64,000 nucleotides of DNA from Proteiniphilum sp. X52 (GCF_003712195.1 NZ_RDSD01000018.1:24615-88614); one strand, 5' to 3'. Numbered from the stretch's first letter, positions 18,665 to 26,554 are shown. A program made the numbers and translations. Notes: generated from the sequence alone by a model not told the origin.

Positions 18665-19498
18665 TCACCGCTTTGTTTTCTCCAATTTCACATCTATTCT
18701 CCCTACATAGATTCCTCGACCGCTGGTCTGGTAAATCATTACCTCCTTATCATCCAGGTTTTTGCGTATTTCCGGCTCTTTCATATAAGTGTGGCTGTGC
18801 CCGCCAATGATCAGGTCGATATTTCGGGTTGATTCCGCTAATATGAGATCCTGCGGGTAACCCAGGTGGGAGAGGCAAATCACCATGTCGCATTTATGTT
18901 GTGACCGGAGTTGTTCGGCCAATTGGTTGGCTGTCTTCACCGGATCAAGGAATTCCATTCCCTTATAATTCTCTGCGGCGATCAATCCCCGGGGACGCAC
19001 GCAGATACCGATGACCCCTATACGAACGCCATCTTTTTTCAGGATAATATAGGGCTTGACGAGTCCTGCCAATGCTGTCCGGGAAAAATCGTAATTGCTG
19101 GAGACAATGGGGAAATCGGCTTTACGTACCACCTCTTCGAGCACTTCCATCCCGTAATCGAACTCATGGTTACCCAGCGTGGCGGCATCATACTTCATCA
19201 GGTTCATTGCTTTCACTTCCACTTCTCCTTTGAAGAGGTTGAAATAGGGTGTGCCTTGCAGGAAATCACCCGCGTCGAAGAGAAGCACGTTTTTATTCTC
19301 CTTCCTGACTTTATCCAGAAAGGAGGCGCGTCGCACCACTCCTCCTTTGTCGGCAGCTGTCCCGTCAGTCTCAGGCAGAGGGTCTATTCGACTGTGGGTG
19401 TCGTTGGTGTGAAGGATCACAATCTTCTTTTGCGGGAATGCCTGAAAAGAAAGAAACAGGGAGAGGGCGAATATGACAAGTCGGTTTGTTGAATGCAT
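18665..19498 (-). CDS. Periplasmic metallophosphatase (5'-nucleotidase N-terminal domain)
   Basis: This 277-residue protein has a signal peptide ending QAFP-Q and the calcineurin-like metal motifs HTNDTHSR, DAGDFLQGT, GNHEFDYG and GGHSHT, all intact. It equals the catalytic domain of UshA/YfkN-type 5'-nucleotidases, but stops where the substrate-binding C-terminal domain would begin. That domain is supplied by the gene just upstream (19558-20310), so this looks like a two-gene split enzyme. It probably removes phosphate from nucleotides in the periplasm. Confidence 0.9.
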   Translation of the reverse strand: MHSTNRLVIFALSLFLSFQAFPQKKIVILHTNDTHSRIDPLPETDGTAADKGGVVRRASFLDKVRKENKNVLLFDAGDFLQGTPYFNLFKGEVEVKAMNLMKYDAATLGNHEFDYGMEVLEEVVRKADFPIVSSNYDFSRTALAGLVKPYIILKKDGVRIGVIGICVRPRGLIAAENYKGMEFLDPVKTANQLAEQLRSQHKCDMVICLSHLGYPQDLILAESTRNIDLIIGGHSHTYMKEPEIRKNLDDKEVMIYQTSGRGIYVGRIDVKLEKTKR

Positions 19499-19557
19499 GT
19501 TTTTAGAGTGAAAAGTGAAAAATTAAAAAAGAATTCGGTTTCTGGGGATGGACGATT

Positions 19558-20310
19558 TTAATTTTTAATGACAATGCGTCCATCGAGTTGGGATTTGATC
19601 TCTTCTCCACGGCGGGTCTGTTCCTTTATCCAGTCGATCATCACATCACGCAACGTAATGCCAGTGTTGACGCTGCTGACAGCATCGCGGAAGGCGCCCA
19701 TATTGTCGTTCCCCTCAGCCAGATAGTCGAGTGTGACGATGTGGTAAATTTTGTTCCTGTCAATGGGTTGCCCGTCGATGGTCACACTCTTTACTTTTCT
19801 CTTGTCGATGACCAGTTTCACGTTCGAAGAGATGCCAGCCCCTCCTATGCGCGCATAGGCGTCGAACATCTTCTCCAGGTCACTTCCCTTCAGCTCCAGG
19901 AAGGTGATGGTATTGTCGAAAGAGTATATTTCGTAAAAGTTGCCTATGGTCACCTCTCCCGCGGGGAGGGTCGCGCGGTGTCCGTGGACATTCATCACTC
20001 CCATGTCCGCTCCACCCTGCAAATGTTCATCTCCATATGATTTCATAACATCCGAAGTGAGGTTGGTCAGCAGGCTTTCAGGCCTCTTGTAATCCATGAA
20101 TTGCGCGGATCTGCCGATTGCCACGTTCATCTCCCGGTCGAGTTCTGTTTTATAGGATTGCACGAGCTCCTCCATCTGCCGGTGAGGGTATGTGTCGAAA
20201 GAAGAATTCATCTCGACAATAGTGCCGGACATCTCAGTGATCCGGTATTGCTGATTACAAGAAAGAAGCAAGATCGCCATGCAGGCAATCCACATTGTTT
20301 TTAGTCGCAT
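19558..20310 (-). CDS. 5'-nucleotidase C-terminal domain lipoprotein
   Basis: From the internal ATG at 20310 the protein opens MRLKTMWIACMAILLLSC, a lipoprotein signal with lipobox Cys. The longer frame to 20379 lacks such a signal. The body matches the 5_nucleotid_C domain: LLTNLTSDVMKSYG, ADMGVMNVHGHRATLPAGEVT, YEIYSFDNTITFLELKGSDL and YLAEGNDNMGAF. This domain provides base stacking and specificity in UshA-type enzymes and has no catalytic metals itself. It precedes the catalytic-domain gene by 59 bp on the same strand, so the two probably work together. Confidence 0.87.
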   Translation of the reverse strand: MRLKTMWIACMAILLLSCNQQYRITEMSGTIVEMNSSFDTYPHRQMEELVQSYKTELDREMNVAIGRSAQFMDYKRPESLLTNLTSDVMKSYGDEHLQGGADMGVMNVHGHRATLPAGEVTIGNFYEIYSFDNTITFLELKGSDLEKMFDAYARIGGAGISSNVKLVIDKRKVKSVTIDGQPIDRNKIYHIVTLDYLAEGNDNMGAFRDAVSSVNTGITLRDVMIDWIKEQTRRGEEIKSQLDGRIVIKN

Positions 20311-20399
20311 GTTGTATGTAATTGTAGAAAACAGGTCAAAAGTACATTTTTTTACCTTCTGCGTCAAGACGTAGATCAAAAATAAACATTAAATTGTGT

Positions 20400-20435
20400 T
20401 TTGTGCGGAAAATTATGGAAAATTTCCTACCTTTG
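20400..20435 (+). promoter_or_regulatory. Promoter for rplS
   Basis: TACCTTTG at 20428-20435 is a good TAnnTTTG -7 box. A TTTG at 20400-20403 is the nearest -33 candidate, but the 24-bp spacing is longer than usual. The rplS ATG follows 84 bp further on, leaving a leader that could carry ribosomal-protein autoregulation. Confidence 0.5.
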
Positions 20436-20519
20436 CATCCGCTTTGCGCAATCTCTGTCGGCCACAGGCCGTTATATTGCGTTCAAAAGGGTTAATTATT
20501 AACATAAAGCTTGACAAAA

Positions 20520-20870
20520 ATGGATTTAATAAAAATCGCGGAAGAGGCTTTCGCGGGAGAAAAAAAAGAATTTCCCAAATTCAAGAGCGGCGACACCATC
20601 ACAGTGGCTTATCGTATTGCTGAGGGGAACAAAGAGCGTATACAGCAGTATCGCGGAGTGGTGATCAAAATCGTCGGTCACGGAGACGCCAAGCGTTTTA
20701 CCGTAAGAAAGATGTCTGATAATATCGGTGTGGAACGTATCTTCCCGATGAACTCCCCCTTCATTGATAGTATTGTGCTTAACAGCGAAGGTAAAGTACG
20801 CAGAACTAAATTGTATTACCTGCGCAAACTGCGTGGAAAAGCTGCCCGTATCAAGAAAAAACTATATTGA
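20520..20870 (+). CDS. rplS: 50S ribosomal protein L19
   Basis: From the ATG at 20520 it opens MDLIKIAEEAF, as in other Bacteroidetes L19 proteins. The in-frame TTG nine bases earlier is unlikely to be used. At 116 residues it is of family length and carries GDTITVAYRIAEGNKER, QQYRGVVIKI, GVERIFPMNSPFID and KLYYLRKLRGKAARI. L19 sits at the 30S-50S interface. It is a single gene between its own promoter and terminator. Confidence 0.97.
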   Translation: MDLIKIAEEAFAGEKKEFPKFKSGDTITVAYRIAEGNKERIQQYRGVVIKIVGHGDAKRFTVRKMSDNIGVERIFPMNSPFIDSIVLNSEGKVRRTKLYYLRKLRGKAARIKKKLY

Positions 20871-20893
20871 TATACCACAGTGTAAGATATATG

Positions 20894-20918
20894 AGCTCCG
20901 GATTTTTCGGAGCTTTTT
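20894..20918 (+). terminator. Intrinsic terminator of rplS
   Basis: The stem AGCTCCG / CGGAGCT has a 7-base loop and is followed by TTTTTA. It starts 23 bp after the rplS stop. Confidence 0.85.
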
Positions 20919-20995
20919 ATGTTTTTACATCTGACAAATTATCAGGGTGTTGTGCTGTTTAATAATGGTAGGCCATATTTCTTTCTTTACCGACA

Positions 20996-21110
20996 CCCTG
21001 AATTTCCTTATTTTTTGAGAACATGGCATGCGCCCAAGCATCCCCACGAAAAAGGTAATATCAGTGTGACCAAATTCCCTTAATTTTAGAGAACATGGCA
21101 TGCGCCTCTG
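20996..21110. repeat. Two direct repeats containing GAGAACATGGCATGCGCC
   Basis: AATTTCCTTATTTTTT-GAGAACATGGCATGCGCC (about 20994-21029) and AATTCCCTTAATTTTA-GAGAACATGGCATGCGCC (about 21074-21108) are about 90% identical. The core GGCATGCGCC contains the self-complementary GCATGC. The purpose is not clear. The region lies between the rplS terminator and the recO promoter. Confidence 0.55.
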
Positions 21111-21125
21111 AAAACTCAAGCAAGC

Positions 21126-21156
21126 TTGGCTTTTCTCTCGGCTTTCACTATATTTG
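21126..21156 (+). promoter_or_regulatory. Promoter for recO
   Basis: TTG at 21126-21128 and TATATTTG at 21149-21156 are separated by 20 bp. The sequence between the boxes matches that of the promoter at 1783-1814 almost base for base. The recO ATG follows 31 bp downstream. Confidence 0.65.
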
Positions 21157-21187
21157 TCCTGCTATTCTATAAACGGTAACCTGTAGC

Positions 21188-21910
21188 ATGTTATTCAAGA
21201 CAGAAGGCATAGTACTCGGCACTACTTCCTATAGCGATACTTACTCTATTACGCATCTTTTCACGCGTGATTTCGGTAAGGTCTCCTACCTGTTGCCCAT
21301 ATCGCGCGGGAAAAAGACGAAAATGCGCTCTTCGCTTTTCTTTCCATTGTCGGTACTGCGCCTGGAAGTAGAGCATATGCCGTTGCGCGATGTGCAGAGG
21401 CTGAAGGAGGTGGAGAGGCAGTTTCCGTTATATGAATTGTGTACCAATATGACCAAGGTGTCGATGGCTTTTTTTATTTCGGAATTTTTATCGTTTGTGC
21501 TCCGAGAGTCAGACAATAATGAGTTGACATTCGATTACCTGAAGAACTCGATCGAGACGCTGGAGGCAGCCGAAAACGGGATCGCGAACTTCCATCTGGC
21601 GCTTATGATGGGATTGACACGTTTTCTGGGAATCTATCCCAACACGGAATTTACAGGGAATTATTCTTTCTTTGATCTGCAGCATGGAGAGTTCGTGGTG
21701 AATGAACCGACGCATTCTTATTATCTGGACAGGAGAGGGAGTAATTACCTGCGGGATCTGTACCGCATCAACTACAGCAATATGCATCTTTTCAAACTAT
21801 CACGGAATAACCGCAATGAGATCATAGATCAGTTGCTGGACTACTACCGGTTACACGTCTATAACTTCCCGCCGCTGAAATCGCTGGAAGTCCTACGTGA
21901 AATGGGGTGA
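21188..21910 (+). CDS. recO: DNA repair protein RecO
   Basis: This 240-residue protein opens MLFKTEGIVLGTTSYSDT, the N-terminal OB fold of RecO (GIVL...Y.E/DTS), followed by LFTRDFGKVSYLLP. A helical C-terminal domain follows (FHLALMMGLTRFLGIYP). RecO loads RecA on SSB-coated single strands in the RecFOR pathway. The zinc-binding cysteines of some RecO proteins are absent, as often in this phylum. Confidence 0.93.
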   Translation: MLFKTEGIVLGTTSYSDTYSITHLFTRDFGKVSYLLPISRGKKTKMRSSLFFPLSVLRLEVEHMPLRDVQRLKEVERQFPLYELCTNMTKVSMAFFISEFLSFVLRESDNNELTFDYLKNSIETLEAAENGIANFHLALMMGLTRFLGIYPNTEFTGNYSFFDLQHGEFVVNEPTHSYYLDRRGSNYLRDLYRINYSNMHLFKLSRNNRNEIIDQLLDYYRLHVYNFPPLKSLEVLREMG

Positions 21911-22000
21911 TAAAGTTGGTTTCAATCCACTCACTGAGAGTGGGTGGATGTCAACTCCCGGGATTCCGGGTCAAATTAGGGTAAATGAACGCGGCGGGAA

Positions 22001-22627
22001 TTATCTATGTGCTTGGAAAACAATGACTCTTCCTTCGGGGTCAATGCTGAAAGAATCTCCCAACGACTCATTTAATGACCCCTGCCACCAGTTTGTCAAT
22101 ATCCTTCCCTCGACCGGATATTTGAGATTGTGTGTGGTGAGCTTTTTAGGGTCGATGGAGAAAATGGAAACCTGTTCTCCCTTGTAACTTTTAAACACCG
22201 TGGTAGAGTGAATGGGAGTGAAGATGCCCCAATTGGTCAGCATGATGACCTCTGCTAACTCTGCATAGTCGGCCAATAGCGATATGTTCCCAAGGGTGTG
22301 GTCTTCACGTTTTCCGGTTCCACCTACAATAATAATTTCCCGTCTGCCGTTTTCCACACAAAACTGTACTGATTTGGTGAGATCATTTGTTTCCTGGTCG
22401 GGGTTGGGATGAAGGATATCCGCAAAACGGATCCTGTTCTCTTCCGAGATCGAATCACAGTCGCCCACAATGGCATCGGGTACCCCTCCCCGGGCGATGA
22501 AGTCGTTGGCCGCTCCATCGCAGCAGATAATAAACTCTGCCTCTTTGATGCAGGATAGGGGAACGGGGTGGCTGGGAAACCGTCCGTTGGCAATAATTAC
22601 CGTTGTGGCTGTCTTGTTTTTGTTCAT
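22001..22627 (-). CDS. thiN: Thiamine pyrophosphokinase
   Basis: This 208-residue enzyme converts thiamin to thiamin diphosphate with ATP. The catalytic-domain motifs are IICCDGAANDF, PDAIVGDCDSI, DQETNDLTKSVQF and GGTGKREDHTLGNISLL. The C-terminal thiamin-binding part has SIDPKKLTTHNLKYPVEG and TNWWQGSLNES. The window also holds a TPP riboswitch with thiamin-uptake genes (29468-32541), so the cell imports thiamin and activates it here. Confidence 0.95.
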   Translation of the reverse strand: MNKNKTATTVIIANGRFPSHPVPLSCIKEAEFIICCDGAANDFIARGGVPDAIVGDCDSISEENRIRFADILHPNPDQETNDLTKSVQFCVENGRREIIIVGGTGKREDHTLGNISLLADYAELAEVIMLTNWGIFTPIHSTTVFKSYKGEQVSIFSIDPKKLTTHNLKYPVEGRILTNWWQGSLNESLGDSFSIDPEGRVIVFQAHR

Positions 22628-22726
22628 CTTTTACAACTTTGGCTCCATTTCCATTGAATGCAACAGTTACCGCAAAGGTATAAAAGATGTGCCAATGAAA
22701 GATAACCGCCGGCATGAATTCTCCCG

Positions 22727-22819
22727 CTAACACAAAAGACTCATGACTATCTTTCCTAGTACGGCAAACCATATCCCTACCGCCAGTACAAATGCAATCC
22801 ATAATTTCATCTGTGTCAT
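22727..22819 (-). CDS. Possible 30-residue single-span membrane peptide
   Basis: This small open frame starts MTQMKLWIAFVLAVG and ends KIVMSLLC. Most of it is one hydrophobic helix with a positive residue on either side. It lies between thiN and the four-span membrane gene, on the same strand and 26 bp after that gene's stop, so it could be in its transcript. Only a weak ribosome-binding site is seen, as is common in Bacteroidetes. No family is recognised. Confidence 0.35.
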   Translation of the reverse strand: MTQMKLWIAFVLAVGIWFAVLGKIVMSLLC

Positions 22820-22845
22820 ACTAAATCATTTTTAAGTTGGAGCTT

Positions 22846-23307
22846 TTATGATATGATGCGGATTGATCTTAAAAAAAGAATACCTGTGATGATCAGGCAG
22901 GCAACCTTGACTACTTCTGTTGCCACATAGTAAAAATGGAGAGGTGATGACGGTACTTCAAGCCCTTGTTGGTAAAGCGGAATGCGTGCGTCGAGTGCGG
23001 GTAGTAGCCAAAGGGTTTGTATGATGAGTATCAGTAGTGCGGTCAGGAATAATATCCCGGGTGGGTTTATCCCTATTCCACGATGAAGCAGGAACAGATC
23101 CACCGCCATAAGAATGGCAAATACCCATTCTACTTTGTTCAACGCTTTAAATATCAGGCTCCCGATACCCAGCCCTAACGGGAGGGTTACCCCCGGCGCC
23201 CTGAATTTTAACCACGCCTCCATGAAACTGATGGCACACACAAATCCTATCCAGAGAAAAACAATAGGGAATGCCAGCATGTAAAGTTGAATCTCTTTCG
23301 TTTGCAT
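22846..23307 (-). CDS. Hypothetical four-span membrane protein
   Basis: This 153-residue protein has hydrophobic segments near 8-28, 44-66 (partly weak), 76-97 and 128-150, so about four spans, with no catalytic motif that I recognise. A palindrome containing TGTCGTAAAT lies in its promoter region (23399-23430). The same motif flanks the broken Rrf2 gene upstream (23710-23735). Its control by that regulator family, perhaps for a redox or nitrosative signal, is inference. Confidence 0.6.
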   Translation of the reverse strand: MQTKEIQLYMLAFPIVFLWIGFVCAISFMEAWLKFRAPGVTLPLGLGIGSLIFKALNKVEWVFAILMAVDLFLLHRGIGINPPGILFLTALLILIIQTLWLLPALDARIPLYQQGLEVPSSPLHFYYVATEVVKVACLIITGILFLRSIRIIS

Positions 23308-23398
23308 CTTTTCTGATTTTAGCTGTGATTATGAATGTTGTTTGACTATTCTGTTTTTGGTATGCCTGGTAAAACCAGGCGGGTTGATCTTCTTTTTA

Positions 23399-23430
23399 TT
23401 TCAGATAATTTTGTCGTAAATTATCTGAAA
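23399..23430. promoter_or_regulatory. Palindrome in the promoter of the membrane gene
   Basis: TTTCAGATAATTT and AAATTATCTGAAA are 13-bp perfect arms around TGTCGT. The half-site TTTTGTCGTAAAT is shared with the palindrome at 23710-23735. It could be an operator, or a terminator of the Rrf2 relic since A/T runs flank it. Confidence 0.45.
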
Positions 23431-23433
23431 AAA

Positions 23434-23712
23434 TTATCGCTTCAGCAGGGTTTCCCTGTTTTTAATTTCCATTGCCAGCTCGTAAGCTGTGGTATTTTGC
23501 AGGACAACTCTCATCTCTTTCCTGATCTCTTCCACAGGATAATGCATGGGACAGGGTCGTTTTTCATCACATTGCTCCAATCCCAGTGCGCAACCTTCGG
23601 AAAAAGTATTTCCATCGATAGTCCTGACGATATCGGCTACAGTGACAGAATGAAGATTTTCACGTTTGATCTCAAAGCCGCCCTGTTTTTGCCAAAGATA
23701 TATTATTTTTAT
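23434..23712 (-). pseudogene. Rrf2-family regulator, N-terminal DNA-binding part deleted
   Basis: The minus strand encodes about 92 codons that match the second half of Rrf2 regulators: QGGFEIKREN, then VTVADIVRTIDGNTF, then a CALGLEQCDEKRPCPMH cysteine cluster of the iron-sulfur type, then EEIRKEMRVVLQNTTAYELA. The first 50-55 residues, the winged helix, are missing. An in-frame stop (23713-23715) closes the frame upstream, and there is no start codon in the conserved part. A promoter-like region lies directly against the break. Confidence 0.7.
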
Positions 23713-23735
23713 TTACGACAAAAATGTCGTAAATA
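23694..23735 (-). promoter_or_regulatory. Promoter with overlapping palindromic operator
   Basis: TATTTACGACA / TGTCGTAAATA (23710-23720 and 23725-23735) is a perfect 11-bp inverted repeat with a 4-base centre. On the minus strand TTTTTG in it is followed after 18 bp by TATCTTTG (23694-23701), a TAnnTTTG -7 box. The arrangement suits an autoregulated gene. Confidence 0.5.
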
Positions 23736-23755
23736 TTTTTATAATCCTGAATTTT

Positions 23756-23900
23756 TCCCTCTTCCCTCTTCATTCTTCCCTCTTCATTCTTCCCTCTTCA
23801 CTTTTCATTCTTCATTCTTCATTCTTCATTCTTCATTTTTCATTTTTCATTTTTCATTCTTCACTTTTCATTCTTCATTCTTCACTTTTCATTCTTCACT
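23756..23900. repeat. TTCATTC-type 7-bp tandem array
   Basis: About twenty imperfect 7-bp units appear (TTCATTC, with TTCCCTC, TTCACTT and TTCATTT variants). The array makes an artificial open frame rich in Phe, Ser and His. Related arrays lie at 50985-51143 and 56453-56552. Confidence 0.75.
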
Positions 23901-24057
23901 TCAAAAAGTCTTGATTCCTGATTCAGGGCTCTATAGCCAATAAATATTTAATAAAACATAAAAGCAGGGCTTTTTCAAACAATAGGATTGAAAAACTGTT
24001 CTTATGTAGAATTGTTCTAATTATTAAAGGATACACAAAGACATATTTATAGAGCGT

Positions 24058-24200
24058 TTTCGTTAAGCTAAATGAGCGGAAGACAGCTGACGACAAGCTG
24101 GAACCCAACACAAACTTCTTTGAGTTTTGGGGAGGTGCGAAGGAGGAAGACGAAGTCAACCTTGCTTGGAGTATGCATTCGCGGGAACTATTTCTTTAAG
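24058..24200. repeat. AAGCAAGCTTG dispersed repeat, expanded copy
   Basis: TTTCGTTAAGC-AAATGAGCGGAAGACA at the left and CTTGCTTGGAGTATGC-ATTCGCGGGAA to TTTAAGTG at the right match the reverse complement of 32669-32749. About 66 bp extra lies between the halves. No gene is seen in 23940-24276 besides this. Confidence 0.45.
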
Positions 24201-24276
24201 TGGGTACAGAGGCAAAATCTGCTTTAACTATGTCGAGGGAAGAGGACTAATTTTAATGAAATGAAAGTAAGCTGCT

Positions 24277-25269
24277 ATGGCCAGAACAAAATCAAAAGAA
24301 AGTGAATTAACAAAAGAGAAAATGTTGCACATGCATCGGTTGATGCTGGATATCCGGAATTTCGACAGCAAGGTGAACCGGCTTGTGAAAAAGGGGAAGA
24401 TACCCGGGATGACGCATTTCTCCATAGGGGAGGAAGCTGCTAATGTGGGTGCGATTGGCGCGATAAAGGCCGGATTTGACCTGATTACTTCCAATCACCG
24501 CGGACACGGGCAAAGTATTGCCTTGGAGATAGACCTCAACGGAATGATGGCTGAAATCATGGGGAAAGCTACGGGAACCTGTAAAGGGAAAGGGGGCTCC
24601 ATGCATATTGCCGATCTCGACGGAGGGAATCTAGGTGCGAACGGGATTGTAGGCGGAGGGATGGGAATGGCCGTCGGCGCCGCACTCACTCAGAAAATGA
24701 AAAAAACGGGAAAGATCGTTCTCTGTTGTTTTGGCGATGGTGCCTGTAACGAAGGAACTTTCCATGAGACATTGAATATGGCCTCCATCTGGAAGTTGCC
24801 GGTGATTTTCTATTCCATAAATAATATGTATGGGATCAGTACCCCGATTAAAGATGTGATCAACATCGATTACAATTATCAACGCGCGTGTGCTTATGGA
24901 ATTCCGGGACACTTTATTGAAGATGGGAATGATTTGCTTTCTGTCTACCATAAATTCGAGGAGATAGTGCAGTATGTACGTGATGGCAATGGTCCGGTAC
25001 TGGTGGAAGCGGTCACCTACAGGTGGTTAGGGCATTCCACCTCGGATCCCGGAAAATACCGGACTAAAGAAGAGGTGGATGAATGGAAACAAAAAGATCC
25101 GATTGAGCGTTTCAAGAGATACCTTCTTGAAAACAAAACAGCTACCGCGCAGGAGATCGAGGCGATAGAGAAAGCATCCGAGGACGCGGTGGAAGAATCT
25201 GTGAAATTTGCATTAAGCAGTCCGGAACCGACACTGGAATCGGCATTTGAAGACATTTTTGCAGATTAA
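24277..25269 (+). CDS. 2-oxoacid (pyruvate/acetoin) dehydrogenase E1, alpha subunit
   Basis: This 330-residue protein carries the thiamin-diphosphate motif GDGACNEG (near 154) with NN near 185, plus the E1-alpha features ITSNHRGHGQSIA, GGSMHIADL and TYRWLGHSTSDPGKYR (the phosphorylation-loop region). With the beta subunit it decarboxylates a 2-oxoacid or cleaves acetoin, and passes the acyl group to a lipoyl arm. It opens the operon E1 alpha, E1 beta, E2, E3. The layout resembles acetoin dehydrogenase (aco) operons, but pyruvate is equally possible, and substrate cannot be settled by eye. Confidence 0.92.
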   Translation: MARTKSKESELTKEKMLHMHRLMLDIRNFDSKVNRLVKKGKIPGMTHFSIGEEAANVGAIGAIKAGFDLITSNHRGHGQSIALEIDLNGMMAEIMGKATGTCKGKGGSMHIADLDGGNLGANGIVGGGMGMAVGAALTQKMKKTGKIVLCCFGDGACNEGTFHETLNMASIWKLPVIFYSINNMYGISTPIKDVINIDYNYQRACAYGIPGHFIEDGNDLLSVYHKFEEIVQYVRDGNGPVLVEAVTYRWLGHSTSDPGKYRTKEEVDEWKQKDPIERFKRYLLENKTATAQEIEAIEKASEDAVEESVKFALSSPEPTLESAFEDIFAD

Positions 25270-25274
25270 TTTTA

Positions 25275-25465
25275 GAAGCTGTTTTGAATTTTTTCATCGA
25301 TTGTTTTTTAGCCATTTTTTGATGGATTTGGATTTTCATTGATTGAAATGTGGCGGGCCACTTAAAAGAAATGAAAGTTCAAAGGCGCGAAAAAGGGCAA
25401 AAAACAAAATGAAAGAGTGGAAAAATAAGCGTAAAATAATTACTCGTAAAATTCAAAACAGTTTC
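25275..25465. mobile_element. 191-bp MITE, copy 2, inside the dehydrogenase operon
   Basis: It has the same inverted ends and length as copy 1 and flanking TTA triplets (25272-25274 and 25466-25468). It starts six bases after the E1-alpha stop and separates it from the E1-beta gene (25553), giving a 283-bp gap where only a few bases would be expected. Its inverted ends could form a long RNA hairpin between the two cistrons. Confidence 0.8.
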
Positions 25466-25552
25466 TTACAATGGACCCCAATAAAAATGACAGTATGCGG
25501 AGACTTCATCGTCTTTGTCGCTTATACAAAATAACAACAGCAGAAAAAACAG

Positions 25553-26554
25553 ATGGAAAATAAAACAAAGCTCATGTCTGTCCGCGATGCCATTATCATG
25601 GCAATGTCGGAAGAGATGCGTCGTGATGAGAACGTGTTCCTGATGGGAGAAGATGTGGGTATTTTCGGAGGCGATTTCGGAACATCGGTAGGGATGCTCG
25701 AAGAGTTCGGCAAGGAACGTGTGCGTGACACGCCTATTTCAGAAAATGCCATTTCCGGCGCAGCCATAGGGGCGGCCATGACCGGGATGCGACCCATTGT
25801 GGATGTCACATTTATGGACTTTATCGTCTATATGATGGATAATATTGTGAATCAGGCTGCCAAAACAAGATATATGTTCGGTGGGAAAGGGCGGATACCG
25901 GTGGTGTTCCGCGCCGCCGCGGGAGGCGGCGTTGGTTCGGCCGCGCAACACTCTCAATCGCTTGAGGCCTGGTTTACCCATATCCCCGGGCTCAAAGTGA
26001 TTGCCCCGGGTACGCCGGCCGACGTGAAAGGATTGCTCAAGGCGGCTATCCGCGATAATAATCCGGTCATCTTCCTCGAATATAAAGCACAATATAATAT
26101 GAAAGGTGAAGTGCCCCTTGATCCGGACTTTGTATTGCCCATCGGGAAAGCTGAAATTAAGAAGGAAGGGAAAGATGTAACGGTCATCACCTATGGGCGT
26201 ATGCTGGAGAGGGTGATGCAGGCGGCCAAAGAGGTAGAAGAAGGCGAAGGGGTTAGTGTGGAGGTGGTAGACCTGCGTACCTTGGCGCCGCTTGACAAAG
26301 AGGCGGTACTTGAGTCGGTGAAGAAGACCGGGAAGGTGTTGCTGGTAAACGATGCGCATAAAACAGGCGGTTTCATCGGCGAGATAGCCGCCATGATTGC
26401 CGAAAGCGACGCGTTCGATTTTCTGGATGGACGGATATTGCGTCTTGCCGGTGAGGATGTGCCCATCCCCTATAACCAGACACTGGAGGCCGCCATGATA
26501 CCCAATGTGGCGCGGATCAAGAAATACATCCTCAAATTAGTGAATAACCGATAA
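25553..26554 (+). CDS. 2-oxoacid (pyruvate/acetoin) dehydrogenase E1, beta subunit
   Basis: This 333-residue partner of the alpha subunit opens with KLMSVRDAIIMAMSEEM and carries FLMGEDVGIFGGDFG, FMDFI, HSQSLEAWFTHIPGLKV and VVDLRTLAPLD. These are E1-beta signatures for the shared thiamin-diphosphate site. The C-terminal transketolase domain is complete (NDAHKTGGFIGEIAA). It is 9 bp from the E2 gene. The MITE separates it from its alpha-subunit gene. Confidence 0.94.
   Translation: MENKTKLMSVRDAIIMAMSEEMRRDENVFLMGEDVGIFGGDFGTSVGMLEEFGKERVRDTPISENAISGAAIGAAMTGMRPIVDVTFMDFIVYMMDNIVNQAAKTRYMFGGKGRIPVVFRAAAGGGVGSAAQHSQSLEAWFTHIPGLKVIAPGTPADVKGLLKAAIRDNNPVIFLEYKAQYNMKGEVPLDPDFVLPIGKAEIKKEGKDVTVITYGRMLERVMQAAKEVEEGEGVSVEVVDLRTLAPLDKEAVLESVKKTGKVLLVNDAHKTGGFIGEIAAMIAESDAFDFLDGRILRLAGEDVPIPYNQTLEAAMIPNVARIKKYILKLVNNR

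Noticed and set aside
21926..21945. CCACTC/GAGTGG hairpin after recO as a terminator
   Set aside because: The stem is short and no T run follows. It is left unassigned.
23335..23943. 202-codon plus-strand open frame ending in Phe/His/Ser repeats
   Set aside because: It runs antisense through the Rrf2 relic and then through the 7-bp array. Its composition follows from the TTCATTC repeats, and the opposite strand has recognisable protein similarity.
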